A stretch of 64,000 nucleotides of DNA from Lasiodiplodia sp. COLG20. Lineage: Eukaryota; Ascomycota; Dothideomycetes; Botryosphaeriales; Botryosphaeriaceae. The notes beneath the pieces are model-generated. The model searched no databases and was not told the DNA's origin. It saw nothing but the letters and a program-made list of their open reading frames with translations. Numbering within the stretch: the stretch's first letter is position 1; every line of letters begins with the position of its first letter. The position numbers and the translations under genes were made by a program. This document shows, piece by piece, positions 1 to 12,137 of the stretch. The stretch covers positions 1,612,001 through 1,676,000 of the forward strand of contig VNWV01000001.1 in NCBI GenBank assembly GCA_009801085.1. The letters are read 5' to 3'.

Positions 1-164
1 AATGCTGAACGCAGCGCGCGTGCACCCGCAGACAAGTCGCTTGCCCGCAGCCGACCTGGCGGCGCCCAAACCACCACCGACCCAAGCGCCGCGCACCACC
101 AACTCTTTCCACCACCACCACCACCACTCCTCCTCCCTCTTCTCTCGCGCCCTCCACCAACACC

Positions 165-1307
165 ATGCCCAACAACAACAACCTCCCTCGCCCGCCACAC
201 CCCGCCATGACTCCTCCTCCCACCCCCGCAGCGGCCGCGTCCAGCTCAACCCCGCTGCTCCCCGTCACGGCCGAGCCGCTTCCCGCGGCCGAGCAGACGG
301 TCGTCGTCCGGCAGCCGTCTTTCCCGTTCCCCGTCTACCACTGGCAGCCGCGCCGCCACTTCTCGGGCGGACCTGGCGTCGGCTACTTTGGCGATCCTGC
401 GCGCGGACGCGCGGTTACGGTGTCGATTTTTGGTACGTGCCCTTGTCCGAGTTGCTTGGTGGCAGGTAGGGAGGAAGGAGGAAAGTGTGGGCGGGAGTGG
501 GAGTGGGAGAGCGCGTCTGCGTCTGCTCTGCTCTGCTTTGCTCTACTCTTCTCTGCCCAGCGCAGCCAGCCATTCTCCCCTTCCCTCCCCCCGTCACCCT
601 AAAACCCCAATTCACAGCAACCTTTCCACTAGACTTCTCCCGCCATTGCCCGCCAACCCAACATCCTCCTTCTCTGCACACAGCTCGCTGACACGATCCC
701 TCATCCAGAGACCTCAGCCCGCCTCTACCCTGCCGTCCGCCACCACCACATTCGCATGACAACCGTCACAGCCGCCGGCAACCGCAACTTGTACCGCGCC
801 GCCCTATTCCTAGTGGACCAGCCAGACCACCTGACCTACGACATGCGCGGTGTGCCCGGCGCCTCCGACAGCGGCAGCTATAGCGGTGGTTCCTTCGGCC
901 AGACCAACGACATCGTCTCGATCGGCGTGGGCCGGGGCCATGGCAATGGCAGCGGCTCCATCGGCAGCCGCGTCATCAGGGCTCAGAACGGACGAGGACA
1001 CGGAACCGGCGGCGGCGTTGTGGTTGAGAGTGGCTCTGGCTTGGGCAACAACGGTGGTGGCAGTGGCAGTGGAAACAACGACGCTGACAACGGCACAATC
1101 TCTGGCAACAGCAGCCGCAGCGGCTACGACGGCGACGACGAGGATGACGGCGAGGACGTTGACGTGTACATTGGCCCGTACAGTTCTGGTATTCCGGAGT
1201 ATCGACAGAGACTAGTGCTGATTGGACCGATCGGCGAGACGGTGGATGAGGCGCTCGAGGGCCTGGAGGGGGTTGTCGTGAGGGAGTGGGAGAGGCAGAT
1301 TGCTTGA
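165..1307 (+). CDS. Hypothetical Gly/Ser/Asn-rich protein, two exons
   Basis: Model: exon 1 165-432, exon 2 709-1307, giving 288 residues. The intron (433-708) begins GTACGT and ends CATCCAG, with a CTGAC branch point 16 nt before the acceptor; the splice joins the two open frames in phase. The N-terminus is Pro/Ala-rich. A folded-looking stretch follows around residues 60-140 (YHWQPRRHFSGGPG, then LYRAALFLVDQPDHLTYDM), then a long Gly/Ser/Asn tract, an acidic run (DGDDEDDGEDVDVY) and a C-terminal segment ending EGVVVREWERQIA. I recognise no family. The fragment RAALFLVDQPDHLTYDM and the C-terminal block look conserved rather than low-complexity, so I think it is expressed. The intron is long for a fungal gene. 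The start is the first ATG of the open frame; an upstream frame also open at the window edge is probably UTR. Confidence 0.55.
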
Positions 1308-1352
1308 AAGGGGTGCAGGATGGATCGATTCGAACGAAAACGCGCTACGATG

Positions 1353-1418
1353 ACGATATAATGGGGCAACGGTCGAAACGCGTACACGATATAACGGGGC
1401 AACGATCGAAACGGGCAA
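1353..1418. repeat. Two-copy 33-bp direct repeat
   Basis: Positions 1353-1385 and 1386-1418 are two adjoining 33-bp units sharing ACGATATAAYGGGGCAACG followed by RTCGAAACG. It lies just after the stop of the Gly-rich gene, so probably in its 3' UTR. Confidence 0.8.
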
Positions 1419-4400
1419 TAGATGTACTGGGGGAGTGGATGATCGCTCTGGATTTCGGCATATGAGGTGGTTTCGGCAATGTAGCAGATCGGCTAGCTGC
1501 AGGAGGACTCGACGGAGAGGATCTGGACCGTTCCAATCTCTGGCTTGCTGAATATCAGTAATCAGCTTTGCTCTTTTCTGGGTAATGGGGGAATGAGCTA
1601 CGCGGCACAGTCGCAGGGTTTTTGCTAGAAGGAGAAATGGAATGCTAATCTTATTCCCGACTCAGTCGCACGCGCAGCAGCATGTGAAGACGACAAATGT
1701 TTAATAAGCATATGTGGTAAGGCTGTATAGGACCTGCAGAAAGGATCAAGAAGGTTAAAAGTTGGCAAAATCAGGACTCATAGGGCTGCAAGAGGACCGA
1801 GTTGGAAGGATTGTGGAGACGAGGTGAGGTGAAAATAGACACGCCGCTAGAAATGCTTGAGCGATGATTGGGCGGGAATAAGGGCGGCGAGGGGAGCACA
1901 GGGCGGCATCGGCAACGAGCCGAGTGAGACAATCTGGCTGGGCAGCGTGGCGCGCGAACAGTGGAAGGCGGATGGGCTATAAAACGGAAGGCTTGCGTGG
2001 GATCGTCGACGGGCCAGAACGGGCCTTGGACGGAGGGCGTTTCGCAATTGCATGAACGCGGATCGGCGTCAGGGTTGCGAGTGGCTTCCCTCTGGGCTGG
2101 CTCGGTGGGCTCCTGCCTCTCTGGCTGGCTCATCACAGTTACACAAGCTCGTAAGCGAAGCAAATCTCACCCACCAGCACGCCCAGAAGGACACGAAAGC
2201 AGCAGCAGGCAGCAGGACGCGTCTGGCCGGCTCCCAAGTGGCCTGTTCGCCACGGTACAAAACTCGCCCGTCCCCAGCCTACCGCGCTGAGACTTGGGCT
2301 TCTCTGGACGGGCTCAGCGACGGCGGCACGCGCAGCACGCTGAGGACGACGGACGATGCATGAGCGCCCCGATGCGGCCATTTCAGCACTCACAGCCCCA
2401 GCACGCCGGATGATCTTCACTTCTTCCAGTGGCCTGCTGACTCTTCTGGCGGCGCAAGAGCTGAGAATCGAGGGCCCGCCGGTTCCGCAGCGGCCCAGCG
2501 ACGCCGCACCGCCAAGGCACGGCCGCGAGCTTCTTCTCGAGCGTGCTCGCAAGGCTGGGGCGGTCAGAATGCCGGACTGAGGCCTGCGGGACGATTACGG
2601 CGACCGGCAGGCAGCGGCGGGTGCCGTCGGAAAGCGTCGCGATGCGGTTAAGTGTCACCACCATCTCGCTGCTTTTCTCGAGGCCTTGTGCTAACAATAG
2701 CCCCAGCCAGTGCGGGATCGTCGGCGTCGCGACTTTGCTCCAGTGAGAGGTGGTGACTTCGACACCGCAAGTCCGCCGTTGACCGCAACAGCCGCGCCGG
2801 CTCGCCTCTGGACTCTCTCACGAGCTTCTATTTGCGGCAAATTGCGTCGGACGGCCTTTCACCGCAACATCAAGACGTGTCGTGGTGGGGTCCGGATGGG
2901 TGTTGCTCAGTCTGATCTCCGCAGCAATCTCGCAACGCTTCCGGCGCTTAACGGATGCAGCCCCCGCGTGACCGTTTGTGGCAGCATCCGAGCAGCGGGC
3001 TCTCAACTTCATATATTGTCGCCGTCGGCAAATTGGCGAGGGTTAGCCATGTTTCGAGGGTTGACGAGGCACGCCTAAACAACAGGCGAGCGAGCACACA
3101 CAACACCGACGGCTAATCGCACGTACAAATTTGCCCGCGGAGACGGCCTGCCCGCACCGGACTAGACGTCTAGCCACCACCCAACCTGGTCCTCGGGCTC
3201 GTCATACGGTCATGGGGATCGCCAGGTTTTTGCGGCCCGACCCTTCGCCGCCACGCTCTACAGCGTTCTCGAACTTCGGGCAGCTGCCACGGGCAGTGTT
3301 AGTCCTGATGCGAACAGTGGGAACCTGACTCGGCGCCACCAAGAAGATGTTGTGCCGCAGACTTAAAGGCAAGTGTTGCGCCCGCTGCAACCCCTCCTCC
3401 GCTCCCCTCCTCCCCCAAGCGGACGACTAACGACGGGCCAATCAGGCTCGCCTACTCCCGAGACGGCAACGCCGGAGATGGTACGCGGCTGTGGCTTGCG
3501 AGTGCCAATGTACCGGCTCCGAATCATCGACCAGGGCAACACACCATCCCCGGCCCCAGACGCGACTTGAGAGCCGCAGCACGTGCACACGCGCGCCCGC
3601 CGACCACTCGCGAGCACCGCGGACGCGCACGCGGCGCCCCGCCATGGACGATTGAGGCTCCCTTCTGCCGGTTCCTGCCAGGACGCCTGCCACTGCCAGT
3701 CACTGTGGTCCCCGACGCGCAACGCTGACGTTGGCGGCTCAAGTCGTCACAGTGCATGGCGCACACCCCGGGCTGCGGGCGCAGGGGCGCTGCCGGGGTC
3801 GGGTTTAAAAGGAAGATTACGTCGGTAAGCGCGTCAACGAGATTCAACTCCAACTCCCACGATTGCTGTCCGTGTCACGTCGTCTGACCGGGTGCATCCG
3901 TAAGTGGCCTTGGCAGGTGGGTAGCTACGTTGCTGACACGGACGCTAGGCCGAGGATTTTCGACGCTGCTCCTGGCATCAGCCCTGCGAACGGGATGAGA
4001 TCTGTCACACAGTCGCCTCACGGGCGTCCCGAAAAATTTGCAGGCTCGCGCTGGCAACTCCTTGCTAGAGCGAAGCGCGCGTGCCGCACCGTCCCCGTAG
4101 GCCCGCGGCTCGGGCCGCTTGTAACCTCAGCTGAAGCACTTGATGCGTTGGCCGCGGCGCAGTGCCACGAAGCGAGCACATGCCAACTCACGGTCCTACT
4201 CGCTCGTGGCCCCAAGCGCTGCCAGCTAGTCCAGCACTTGCAGGCGACAGGGACCAGGGGACATGGCTGCAGAAGAGGTCTTCCAGGAAACAGATGGCCC
4301 GCGCGCTTCGCAGGCCTCCCCCCGCAACACCACAGCCTGCGCAGCCCGCTCGCCCTGCCGCCGGTCAGACGCCCAAGCCGTCGGTGTGTCGCAGAGCGCG

Positions 4401-4618
4401 CTGACGATGGCGCCGTAGTAGCGCTGCTCTCCCGCCGAGCATGGCAGAGCGCGTGCCGCCCGGCCATGACTCGGCGTCGGCTGGGGATCATGCGTTCTAT
4501 TGGCGTCTGAGCGTTCGCCGGCGTCGATCCACACGGTCGTGTACCGGGTGGGACTGATAATTTTCATTCCATCGCCATACCGCTTTTTCGGTCCTTGTCC
4601 GCACATCAATCAGCCGGC
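1419..4618. other. Gene-free stretch
   Basis: About 3.2 kb with open frames on both strands, but none has protein-like composition or paired splice signals. The only recognisable site is a TATAAAA box at 1978-1984 on the plus strand, with no convincing coding exon downstream. Most likely intergenic sequence; an untranslated RNA cannot be excluded. Confidence 0.5.
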
Positions 4619-4775
4619 GCCCTTCTTTATTGTGGCCAATTCGCCTCCCACACCAACGAAGACATCACATCAGACATTTGCAGCATCTCATTCCGCTTCT
4701 GTACCAGCTTTCCTTCGGTCCTTTCAGCTGTGTTCCGCGCCGTTCCTTCGCCCCCGCATTGCTATCTATCACATC

Positions 4776-4830
4776 GTGCGTTTGCCACCCAGACCCCGCT
4801 GCCGTCGCCCATGTGCTGACCACCTTCCAG
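4776..4830 (+). other. Probable 5'-UTR intron of the small gene at 4834
   Basis: A 55-nt interval starts GTGCGT (4776-4781) and ends with CTGACCACCTTCCAG, a textbook fungal branch point and acceptor. It ends 3 nt before the ATG at 4834. The 150 bp before it are pyrimidine-rich like a fungal 5' leader. Confidence 0.45.
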
Positions 4831-4833
4831 AAG

Positions 4834-4947
4834 ATGAACTCCAGCCGCTCAAGAAATCCCGCCATTCCCGCCATGGTCGACATGGGTCGTGGAGGCTACG
4901 ACACCACCGGCACTCCCAAGCCGCCGCGCAACAACCACCCCAGATAG
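4834..4947 (+). CDS. Small hypothetical protein, possibly read on in +1 frame
   Basis: The ATG directly follows a likely leader intron. The frame encodes 37 residues (start MNSSRSRNPAIPAMVDMGRG, then GYDTTGTPKPPRNNHPR) and stops at a TAG (4945-4947). The pyrimidine-rich leader, the intron and the composition argue for a real transcript. Immediately downstream the +1 frame is open to 5083 and ends in a protein-like tail (NERFYYLREVLR), so the true product may be about 80 residues. That would need a one-base skip near the CCC-AGA-TAG sequence, an undetected splice, or an assembly error. No GT donor suitable for a splice is visible. The original frame also stays open after the TAG to a TGA near 5170. 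I do not recognise the family. From about 5240 the sequence turns T-rich, consistent with a 3' UTR. Confidence 0.4.
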   Translation: MNSSRSRNPAIPAMVDMGRGGYDTTGTPKPPRNNHPR

Positions 4948-5099
4948 CCGGGGGCCCTCAGCTATCCGGAGCCGCGCGGCTTCTTCCACCACCACCACCT
5001 GGCTTCCTCTTCCATCTCCGAAATCAGCCGAGACGACGACGATGAACGAACGATTCTACTACCTCCGAGAAGTACTGCGATGATTCATCTACCTACCTC

Positions 5100-8000
5100 T
5101 CTCCTCTACGAGCAACGCACGCGACACACGACTCATGACGACTGCCCCGAAAGGCATCGCATCTCCTGATCTCCACGTGTCCGTCAGCGACACCTCTCTC
5201 CTACTATGCTCCTCCGACCTCGGCCTCGGCCCCTCGCCGGCCCCTCTCTGCCATCTTCCTTTTGTTTTTTCACGTAAGGCCTGTACTGTGGAGGGATGAC
5301 ATGTAATGAGCGCACGAGTTACGGCGATATGCGTTTGTGTTTCACATTTGATCTGGAACGGGAAAAGGGAATTTTTTTGGGGGCTTTCTCTCGCTTCAAA
5401 GAAGGATGCCGGTGTTTTGCGTTTTATCATCATCATCATCGGGTTGGCTTGCATTGGTTTTTTGCATCTGCATCTGCTCAGCGTTCTGGTTTTTTTTTTC
5501 TTCTCCTTTTCCATGTTTCTGTTTTTTTCCAGTTATTCCCCGCATAGCCTGGTTTCTGTTTTTGTTTTCCATTTTGTTTAGCATCGAGCGTTGCTTTCGT
5601 TTTCCTTGTTTTTTTTTTTTTTTTTCGCATGCAAGAGAAGGAGTTACTGGCGCAAAACATTTTCTGATATAGCTTGCTTGGTCTGCCGCTTTTCTTCCAG
5701 CTAGAAGAGAGAAAGGAGTTTTCCACGGCTGTTTTCGTCGTTCAAGCGGGAGGGGAATTGATACCCAATAGCGCAAACAACAACAACAAGAACATCGAAG
5801 TTTCTACCGCATTTTTTTCGGCCCCATTGCAAAAATTCTGTGCAAATCGCATCATGATCACGAGCTCAGCCAGCTCTTCGTTGTTTACGATATACATGAC
5901 TACTGCACACTACTCGACTCGTTCCCCTCTCTCGGACTTTGCGGTCCACCGGAAAACAATTATCACACCACAGCCGTTCCACCCGCTTAACGTTGCGGAA
6001 ATTCCAAAGGAGCTATTGCTTGCTGGCCGGCCGGCTGAATGGCTTTGCGGCGTAGCCAAGTCACGAGAATTGATGAGCGAGCATTATCCACTTCCAACTT
6101 TTTTTTTCTTCTTGCTTTGCCGCCGCATTGATTCTTCCCCTTTCCCACGTTCCTGGGAGAGAGAGCGTGCCACAACCGGTCAAACCCATGGGAGCAAGGA
6201 AGCAGGGCGCCAGAGCATCGGATAAGCCTTAACCGCCCACGGTATCCAGTAGTGGCCGTGCAAACAAGGTTCGCCACCACCACTCGCTGTCCACGGTGCC
6301 AGGGTTTAACAGGAAGATCTGTTTCAATAATTGCTTTTGTGATTTTCGCTTATTGCGGCACATATTAAAGGGTCCACACCAAGGTTGGGCGCCCCGATGA
6401 TTATGACGACATGATAGAGGGCAAAATGGGACACGTGCGCATGGAGTGGAGGAGGGAGGGAAGGAATGAGGCGATGGAGGGACCTGAGAAAGAAGTGGAG
6501 GGGAGGGGGAAACGGAGACTCTCGGGTGGGACGAAACGTCCGTGTGTTAGTGTGTGTGTCAATCGCTGGAGCATTATTGGGGGCTACGGAGTGGGCTCTG
6601 ATTTTCCTCCTCCGTGATGTGTGATGAGCTACACGACGATATGGACAACGCAGAGCGCATCAATGCGGGTAACTAGTGTGGTAGAGTCGCGCTGGTGCGA
6701 GCGCCGCGGCTACAACTAACTAATGGAGATGTGCGGCGAAAAAATGGCCGGGGGGTGTCCGACGGGGGTAGGAAGGGAGGTAGGTCCGGCGGAGGATGAA
6801 GGGCTGGGTAAGGGGAATGTTGAGAGCTGTTGTCGTTGTTCGTTGGCCGTGGGCAAACAGAAAATGCAAAATGTGATAGATCTCATGTTGTTGTAGTAAA
6901 GTCGGGTAATTCTGCGACAAGCCTTTTCGCTTTGCCATGCGCCAGCGCCGGACATTAGTTTCGAAGGCGCAGGTGCAACTGCCTTAGCGCCAGATGGCGT
7001 GCAGTAGAGGATGCGTTGGTGTGGGCTTTAGGCTACTTCGTGACCTCTCGTTAGTGCGTTTCGTTGCGCGGCTTCCCGTGGCTTCAGTAGTCGTCGTCGT
7101 TGCGTTATCTGATCCCTCGGGAATCCTTCACTAGTAGGTGAATGTTGAGCCAAGAGCCACATCCGGGATTGGTACCGGCAAGTTCCCAGCACCGTGGAGA
7201 GATGATCGTTTACTTGTTGCGCCGGCGTTCGTCGCCATGGCTTCTTGGCTGCGGCCGGCGCCTGTGGCTTTTCCCTGCTTTACTCGAGACGACCGAACCG
7301 CAATCACCCGAAGCTAAAACAAGAACTACGAACTACAGTCCTTATCGGTTCCCTATCTACCTATACAGCGCGCGCCGCTCTCGCAAAGCACGGTGCCTTT
7401 TTCCTCTTTTTCCATTTCGCCGCCCCCGCAATAAGGCCTCCCTTCGCCTTTTCGGCAGCGCGCAGCCGGAGCTACAGTGGCACTGCTGCAGTATTCCCAC
7501 CCGCCCGCGCCGTAGTATCCTCTCCGCCGGAGCGCGCTGCGGCGGCGGAGGGCGCGCACAGTCCTCTCTGTCTTTCCCCCCTCTACTCCGCGCACTTCCC
7601 TTCTTCTTTTGCCCCTCTCTCTCTCTCTGACCTCTGACTTGCGTCGCCCTGCCTGCCTGCTCACACACAGCTCTCCTCACGAACCCACACCCCACACCCA
7701 ATCGGCCCTTTGCGTACGACGCGGCCGGCGCATGGGGACACTGCATATTCCTCGGAGAGCAGGGCGAAGCAAGCAAGGACCCCTGCCGCCGTTCTTCTTC
7801 AATGGCGCGGGCCACCGCGCAGCGATGCTAACCGCAGCGGGTAAGTCTCACAGCAGGGGTCTTAGCGAATGACGACGTCGGGCGGGGGTGCAGGTCGGCC
7901 ATCGGCGCACCTGTGCGCAACGCGGGTTGGCTGGCTTGCATGTCGCGGCCGGCCAACCAACAAGAAGGTTGCACGACAGGCGCGTGTCGAACGTCCCTGC

Positions 8001-11000
8001 GGCGGCCGGCGGGCGGAGGCGTGTGGATCCCACCACGGGGTATCCACTTAGTGCTGTTGCTCCCCTCGGAAAAAGGTGGAAAGAGCAGCAGCAGCAACAA
8101 CACTGTCGTCCATGCGGCTGACGCCTCGCTGTGGTGACGATTGATTGTCGATGGATGATGCGTCGATGTGATGGGAGAGAGTCAGTTTTTTTCTCCGTCG
8201 TTGCGGACCCCACGCTGATGATACGAATGGCCCCATTCCCTCTCCCATCCCCCATCCCCTTTCCTCCGGCGCGAGAGAGAGAAAGAGAACGTGTTGTGAG
8301 AGAGCAACAAGAGCGAACCACCTGCCCCACGTGCGCCATGCCTGATCCGGCAAAACACAAATCAATTACCCCATACGAGTAGCTTCCGATCCGCGATCGT
8401 TGGCGTTTTTCCTTTTCCTTCGGAGAATAGCCCACGCACGGACTGAACGGCCTTGCGATTGGCCGCCGCGCTTTCCGCCGGGGCCCGTATCGCTTGCGCA
8501 CTCGCTCATGTGGTGGTGGTTGAGAGAAAATGGCCCTTCACGGCCGAAGCAAGTGTAGACATGTGGGGTGTGTGTGATGTTGGTTTTAGGGTGGGGGGGA
8601 TGTACCGTATTGTGTGCGCCTGCTTGCTTTGCCCGCTACTAAGCGCCCGCGCCATCACGGTTGTTTTTTGGTCAATCACTGTGGTGTGGTGTGCATGATG
8701 TGTGGTGGATTGATGATGATGAGCTCCACGGGGAGCAGCAGCCAGCAGCGAACGACGACATGGCGACGCCGCAAAACCCAAAAAAAGCTCCCGCCGGCCG
8801 GGCTGTGCCGCGTGCCGGCCGCCGGCTTCTGTCTGCCTTCCCTCGATTTTCTAGAAAGCGCGGCACCACGTGTTCCCACCCAGAGCCGGGCTGAGCCGAA
8901 GGTTTATTGGAGGAACCGTGCTTTTCGGGGTCCCTTTTTAGGATGGCAGAGCGAGAGAGGGGAAAAAAAGCAAGGAAAGGCGTGATGCCATTACGTCGTG
9001 ATGGGGTATGCGTGTAGTGTCCATGTGTCGCCTCTATCGCGTGCGTTTGCAAGCGGGCTACCCTGCACATGCATTGCATTAGCGTCTTCACCGGTGAACG
9101 CTGTTCGCTGCAAGCCAAAAGGCAAGGCTGTCTATCACTGGCTGTTGATCGCGAGGGGCCAAAGCGGGGACGGCAGAGGGGGGAGGGGAGGCAGACCAAC
9201 AACACCAGCGGATCTGACGGGCGCACGTGTCGATGTTGCAGGATCTCGTGTTACACGACGTGAAGAAAAAAAATCTTCCTTTCGCCCTGTACTTTGCGGT
9301 GTGCCATGCGAGATCTGAGGAGCATTTCTGCTGCTGTGTAACGGGAGATCGTCTGGGGGTGATGACGTAGCCCGTCTTGGGTAGCAATTGGTGTTGATTG
9401 TTGTTGCATGATGCGCGTGACTCACGATGATTTTCGTCATTGTGCTGCTGTCTTTTTTTGGTGTTTCGGGCGACGGAGCTTGTCGTCCAGTGCTTGTCGC
9501 GTGTTTCAGAGTTGGCGATGTTTTGGAGTCAGAGGGATCTGCTCGCGCCTCGCGTTTCAGAATCTCGCGGATTCTTGACGTGGCAGCGGAGCATTTCGGA
9601 AACACCATCTGATTGTCGCATCGTGACCAGAATCCCTGGTGTTCGTCTGCGACTGATGTCACTGGGAGGGGAAATGAAGAATTTTTCAGAGGGACTTCCC
9701 TTGCGTCCCAATCCTGAGCATTGCCAGCTGGCGCTTCATCGCTCCGTCGTCTACTCAATGCCCAACAAGCATCGTGTCGTGAGCACCAATTGCTCCCATC
9801 ACCCAGAGACAACCAACACCATCTGTCTCAGTCCTCAGGGCCTCCAAGTACCACAGAAAGCCACGACGTCAAAACAAAGGTCCTTGGCCAAACAAGCATC
9901 TCCCTGCTCGGCACACCTCTCGCGCCGGGCACACGCTCGGCCACCGCCTTCACAAACTCCACACCAATTTCCCCAATTGCAATTCCCAAACCTCAGGGTC
10001 TCCCCTTCATTCACACACATTCCCTCTTCCACACCCCTTTTTTCCAGAACACTGCCAGAAGAAGCCACATGACTCAATCCCACCACGGGGGTGACAACGT
10101 GGCCAACCACACACCAAGCTCTCCCCTGCCCCATCTCTCATGCAACCGAAGCCATCTAGAAACACCACCACTACGACCCTTCGAACCGCGCACCGTCCAC
10201 CAAGAAGAGGAAAAAGCAAATAATGGACAAAACACCCAATTGCGAGAGCGAAAGCGCGAGAGCGAGAGAGCGCGTGCCGCCCCACACGCCAGTCGTATGT
10301 ACGTACCCAAGACGCATGCAATTGCATGCATGCAGCAGCTGCTCACCGCCATCTTCACGACATCCTCCCACATCCACCAACCCACTCAAGCCCACCCACC
10401 TGAACCCACACGCCCAGCCACCTCCCCCAACACATCCCCCTTACGGCATAGTCTCCGAAGTACGGAACATTCGTCGAAGCGCGGCAGAAGAAGGGGTTGG
10501 GGTGGGTTGGGGGGGATGGCGCGGCTGGGGCGCGTCTGTGCGTTGTTCGACGCCAGGCCGCCCGGCTTCTGGCGCGCTTCGAGAAGGACGCGGGAAGGGC
10601 GGCTGGCTGGACAAGGGTTTGCCGGCTTGTCGTCTTTGGCTGGCTTGACTGGCTCGCTCTTTAGCTGCATGCTGCACGGGTCCACGCGGACGCACTGACC
10701 GGTCCGGAGGCAGGCCAGCTTCCCTGCCTTGCTGGCTGGCGTGCTGTTGGCTGTTTCTGGTCTCTCGCTGCTGGCTGACGCCGTTACTGCTGCTGCTATT
10801 GCTGCGCCGTTGCTGCAAGACAGATTAGCTGCGTTTTTGCCTGCTCGCCTGCTCGCCTGCCCCTCGCTCTCATCCTTCCCTCCCTTCTTTCTGTGCCGCG
10901 GCTAGCGCGGGTATGTTTGTGGGTAGTATGCGGCGTGGGCATATGTCATGTGGGCCTGCGGTGCAGGGACGGGCGTGGGACGGCGTGGTGGTGAGGCTGT

Positions 11001-12110
11001 CGGCTGATGATGCGGTCGAGGGATTGCGGCGGGTGAGGCGCGGTAGCGGGGTGGGGTGCGTAGTAGCTAGTAGGTGCGTAAGTGCGAAAGGTTCGTGCAG
11101 TGCGTGGGGCGGCGAATCGTCGTATCGTGATGGGTCTGGGTCTCGGTCTGGGTCTGTGTGCTTGTGGTGTTGAGGTTTCTCCGTCGGCCGGCCGGCTGGT
11201 CTGGCCTGGCGGGCGGCGAGCTGGCGGGCGGACGAGCGTTCTCGGAGGTTCTGGAGCGGAGTTGGTGCGTACTGTACTGGACACGGTGAGCGGGCTTCGC
11301 GGGGTGCGCGGGGTAGATTTGCTGGTGGGGAGTCGGGGGCTTGCGGTGGAGGAGCTTCTCGTGAGTATTGTTCTCCCTCTCTCCTGTCTTTCCTCACTGC
11401 TCTCCTCTGCGGTGCTCAACAACCGCTCCCTTCAGCCGTCACCGCCAGTGTCCGATGCAATCTGGAAGAACTCCTTCCACTGGTCCGGTGTCACTGCACT
11501 CCGTCCTCGCCGCAAGCCGGCTCGAGAGCGGGTTGCTGAGTCGCGAGGGCCGCGCCGCAATGACGACGGTGGCGGGCCGCGATAGGCGAGCAGGTCGAGC
11601 CAGTATGGCGTACTGCGGGAGAGCGGCGTCAGCATGTTTGCCTTGAAGTCATGAATCGCATGCTGTAGAGGCGGGAGGACGGTTCGTCGGACCGCAAAAG
11701 CACGAAAGGAGTCCCGAACAACACCATGGCATGCATGGCACGAGTCAGGACTGCGTCCGCCATTTCGCGCCGCAGTCGAAAGGCTTCTCTCCTCTTCTTC
11801 GGCGTTCACGAGGTAAGTGATCTATCACATACAGGCTTGGATTCAGCTATCTTGTCTGCTATTCTATCCATGAATCGTAAACAGCAAGATTCATATCCCT
11901 GAATGTATTGTAACTCTGCATCGTACACTGCAGCACAGTTATTGGAAGAGTATGTGTCTCCTCCATGTTTCTCGGAATTGTCGTCATTCGTCAGTCATTT
12001 GTTGCCATGATGGATACCGTCAGCAATGCTTCAATCGTTGAAGCTTGTAGCAATCGCCTTTGCCTTTCCCTTTTCCGTTTCCCCGGTATTATATTTCCGT
12101 TAAGTCGATC
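5100..12110. other. 7-kb stretch without a convincing gene; low-complexity tracts
   Basis: This lies between the 3' ends of a plus-strand and a minus-strand gene. It holds T-rich tracts (5490-5630, including a run of 16 T), purine/pyrimidine-biased blocks (6400-6520, 9940-10450), a GA-rich stretch near 10230-10275 and GC-rich sequence at 10900-11600. The longest frames (9135-9812 minus, 9721-10698 plus, 10946-11422 minus, 11082-11585 plus) overlap each other in antisense, have simple-sequence composition and show no family. A possible donor (GTGAGTATTG near 11361, plus strand) stands alone. It could be regulatory sequence or the UTRs of a long transcript. Confidence 0.45.
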
Positions 12111-12137
12111 AATCGTCAGCAGTGACAGTCGTCCCCC

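Noticed and set aside
4945..5170. Readthrough of the TAG in the original frame (continues SISEISRDDDDERTILLPP)
   Set aside because: The frame is open after the TAG, but the +1 frame gives a more natural C-terminus; I could not choose firmly, so only the +1 idea is listed as a finding.
9135..9812. 225-codon minus-strand open frame
   Set aside because: Overlaps a plus-strand frame, has simple Ser/Pro/Arg composition, no splice signals and no recognisable family.
10870..11585. Long frames on both strands and a GTGAGT on the plus strand
   Set aside because: Both strands are equally open because of GC-rich simple sequence; no paired acceptor or domain decides for one.
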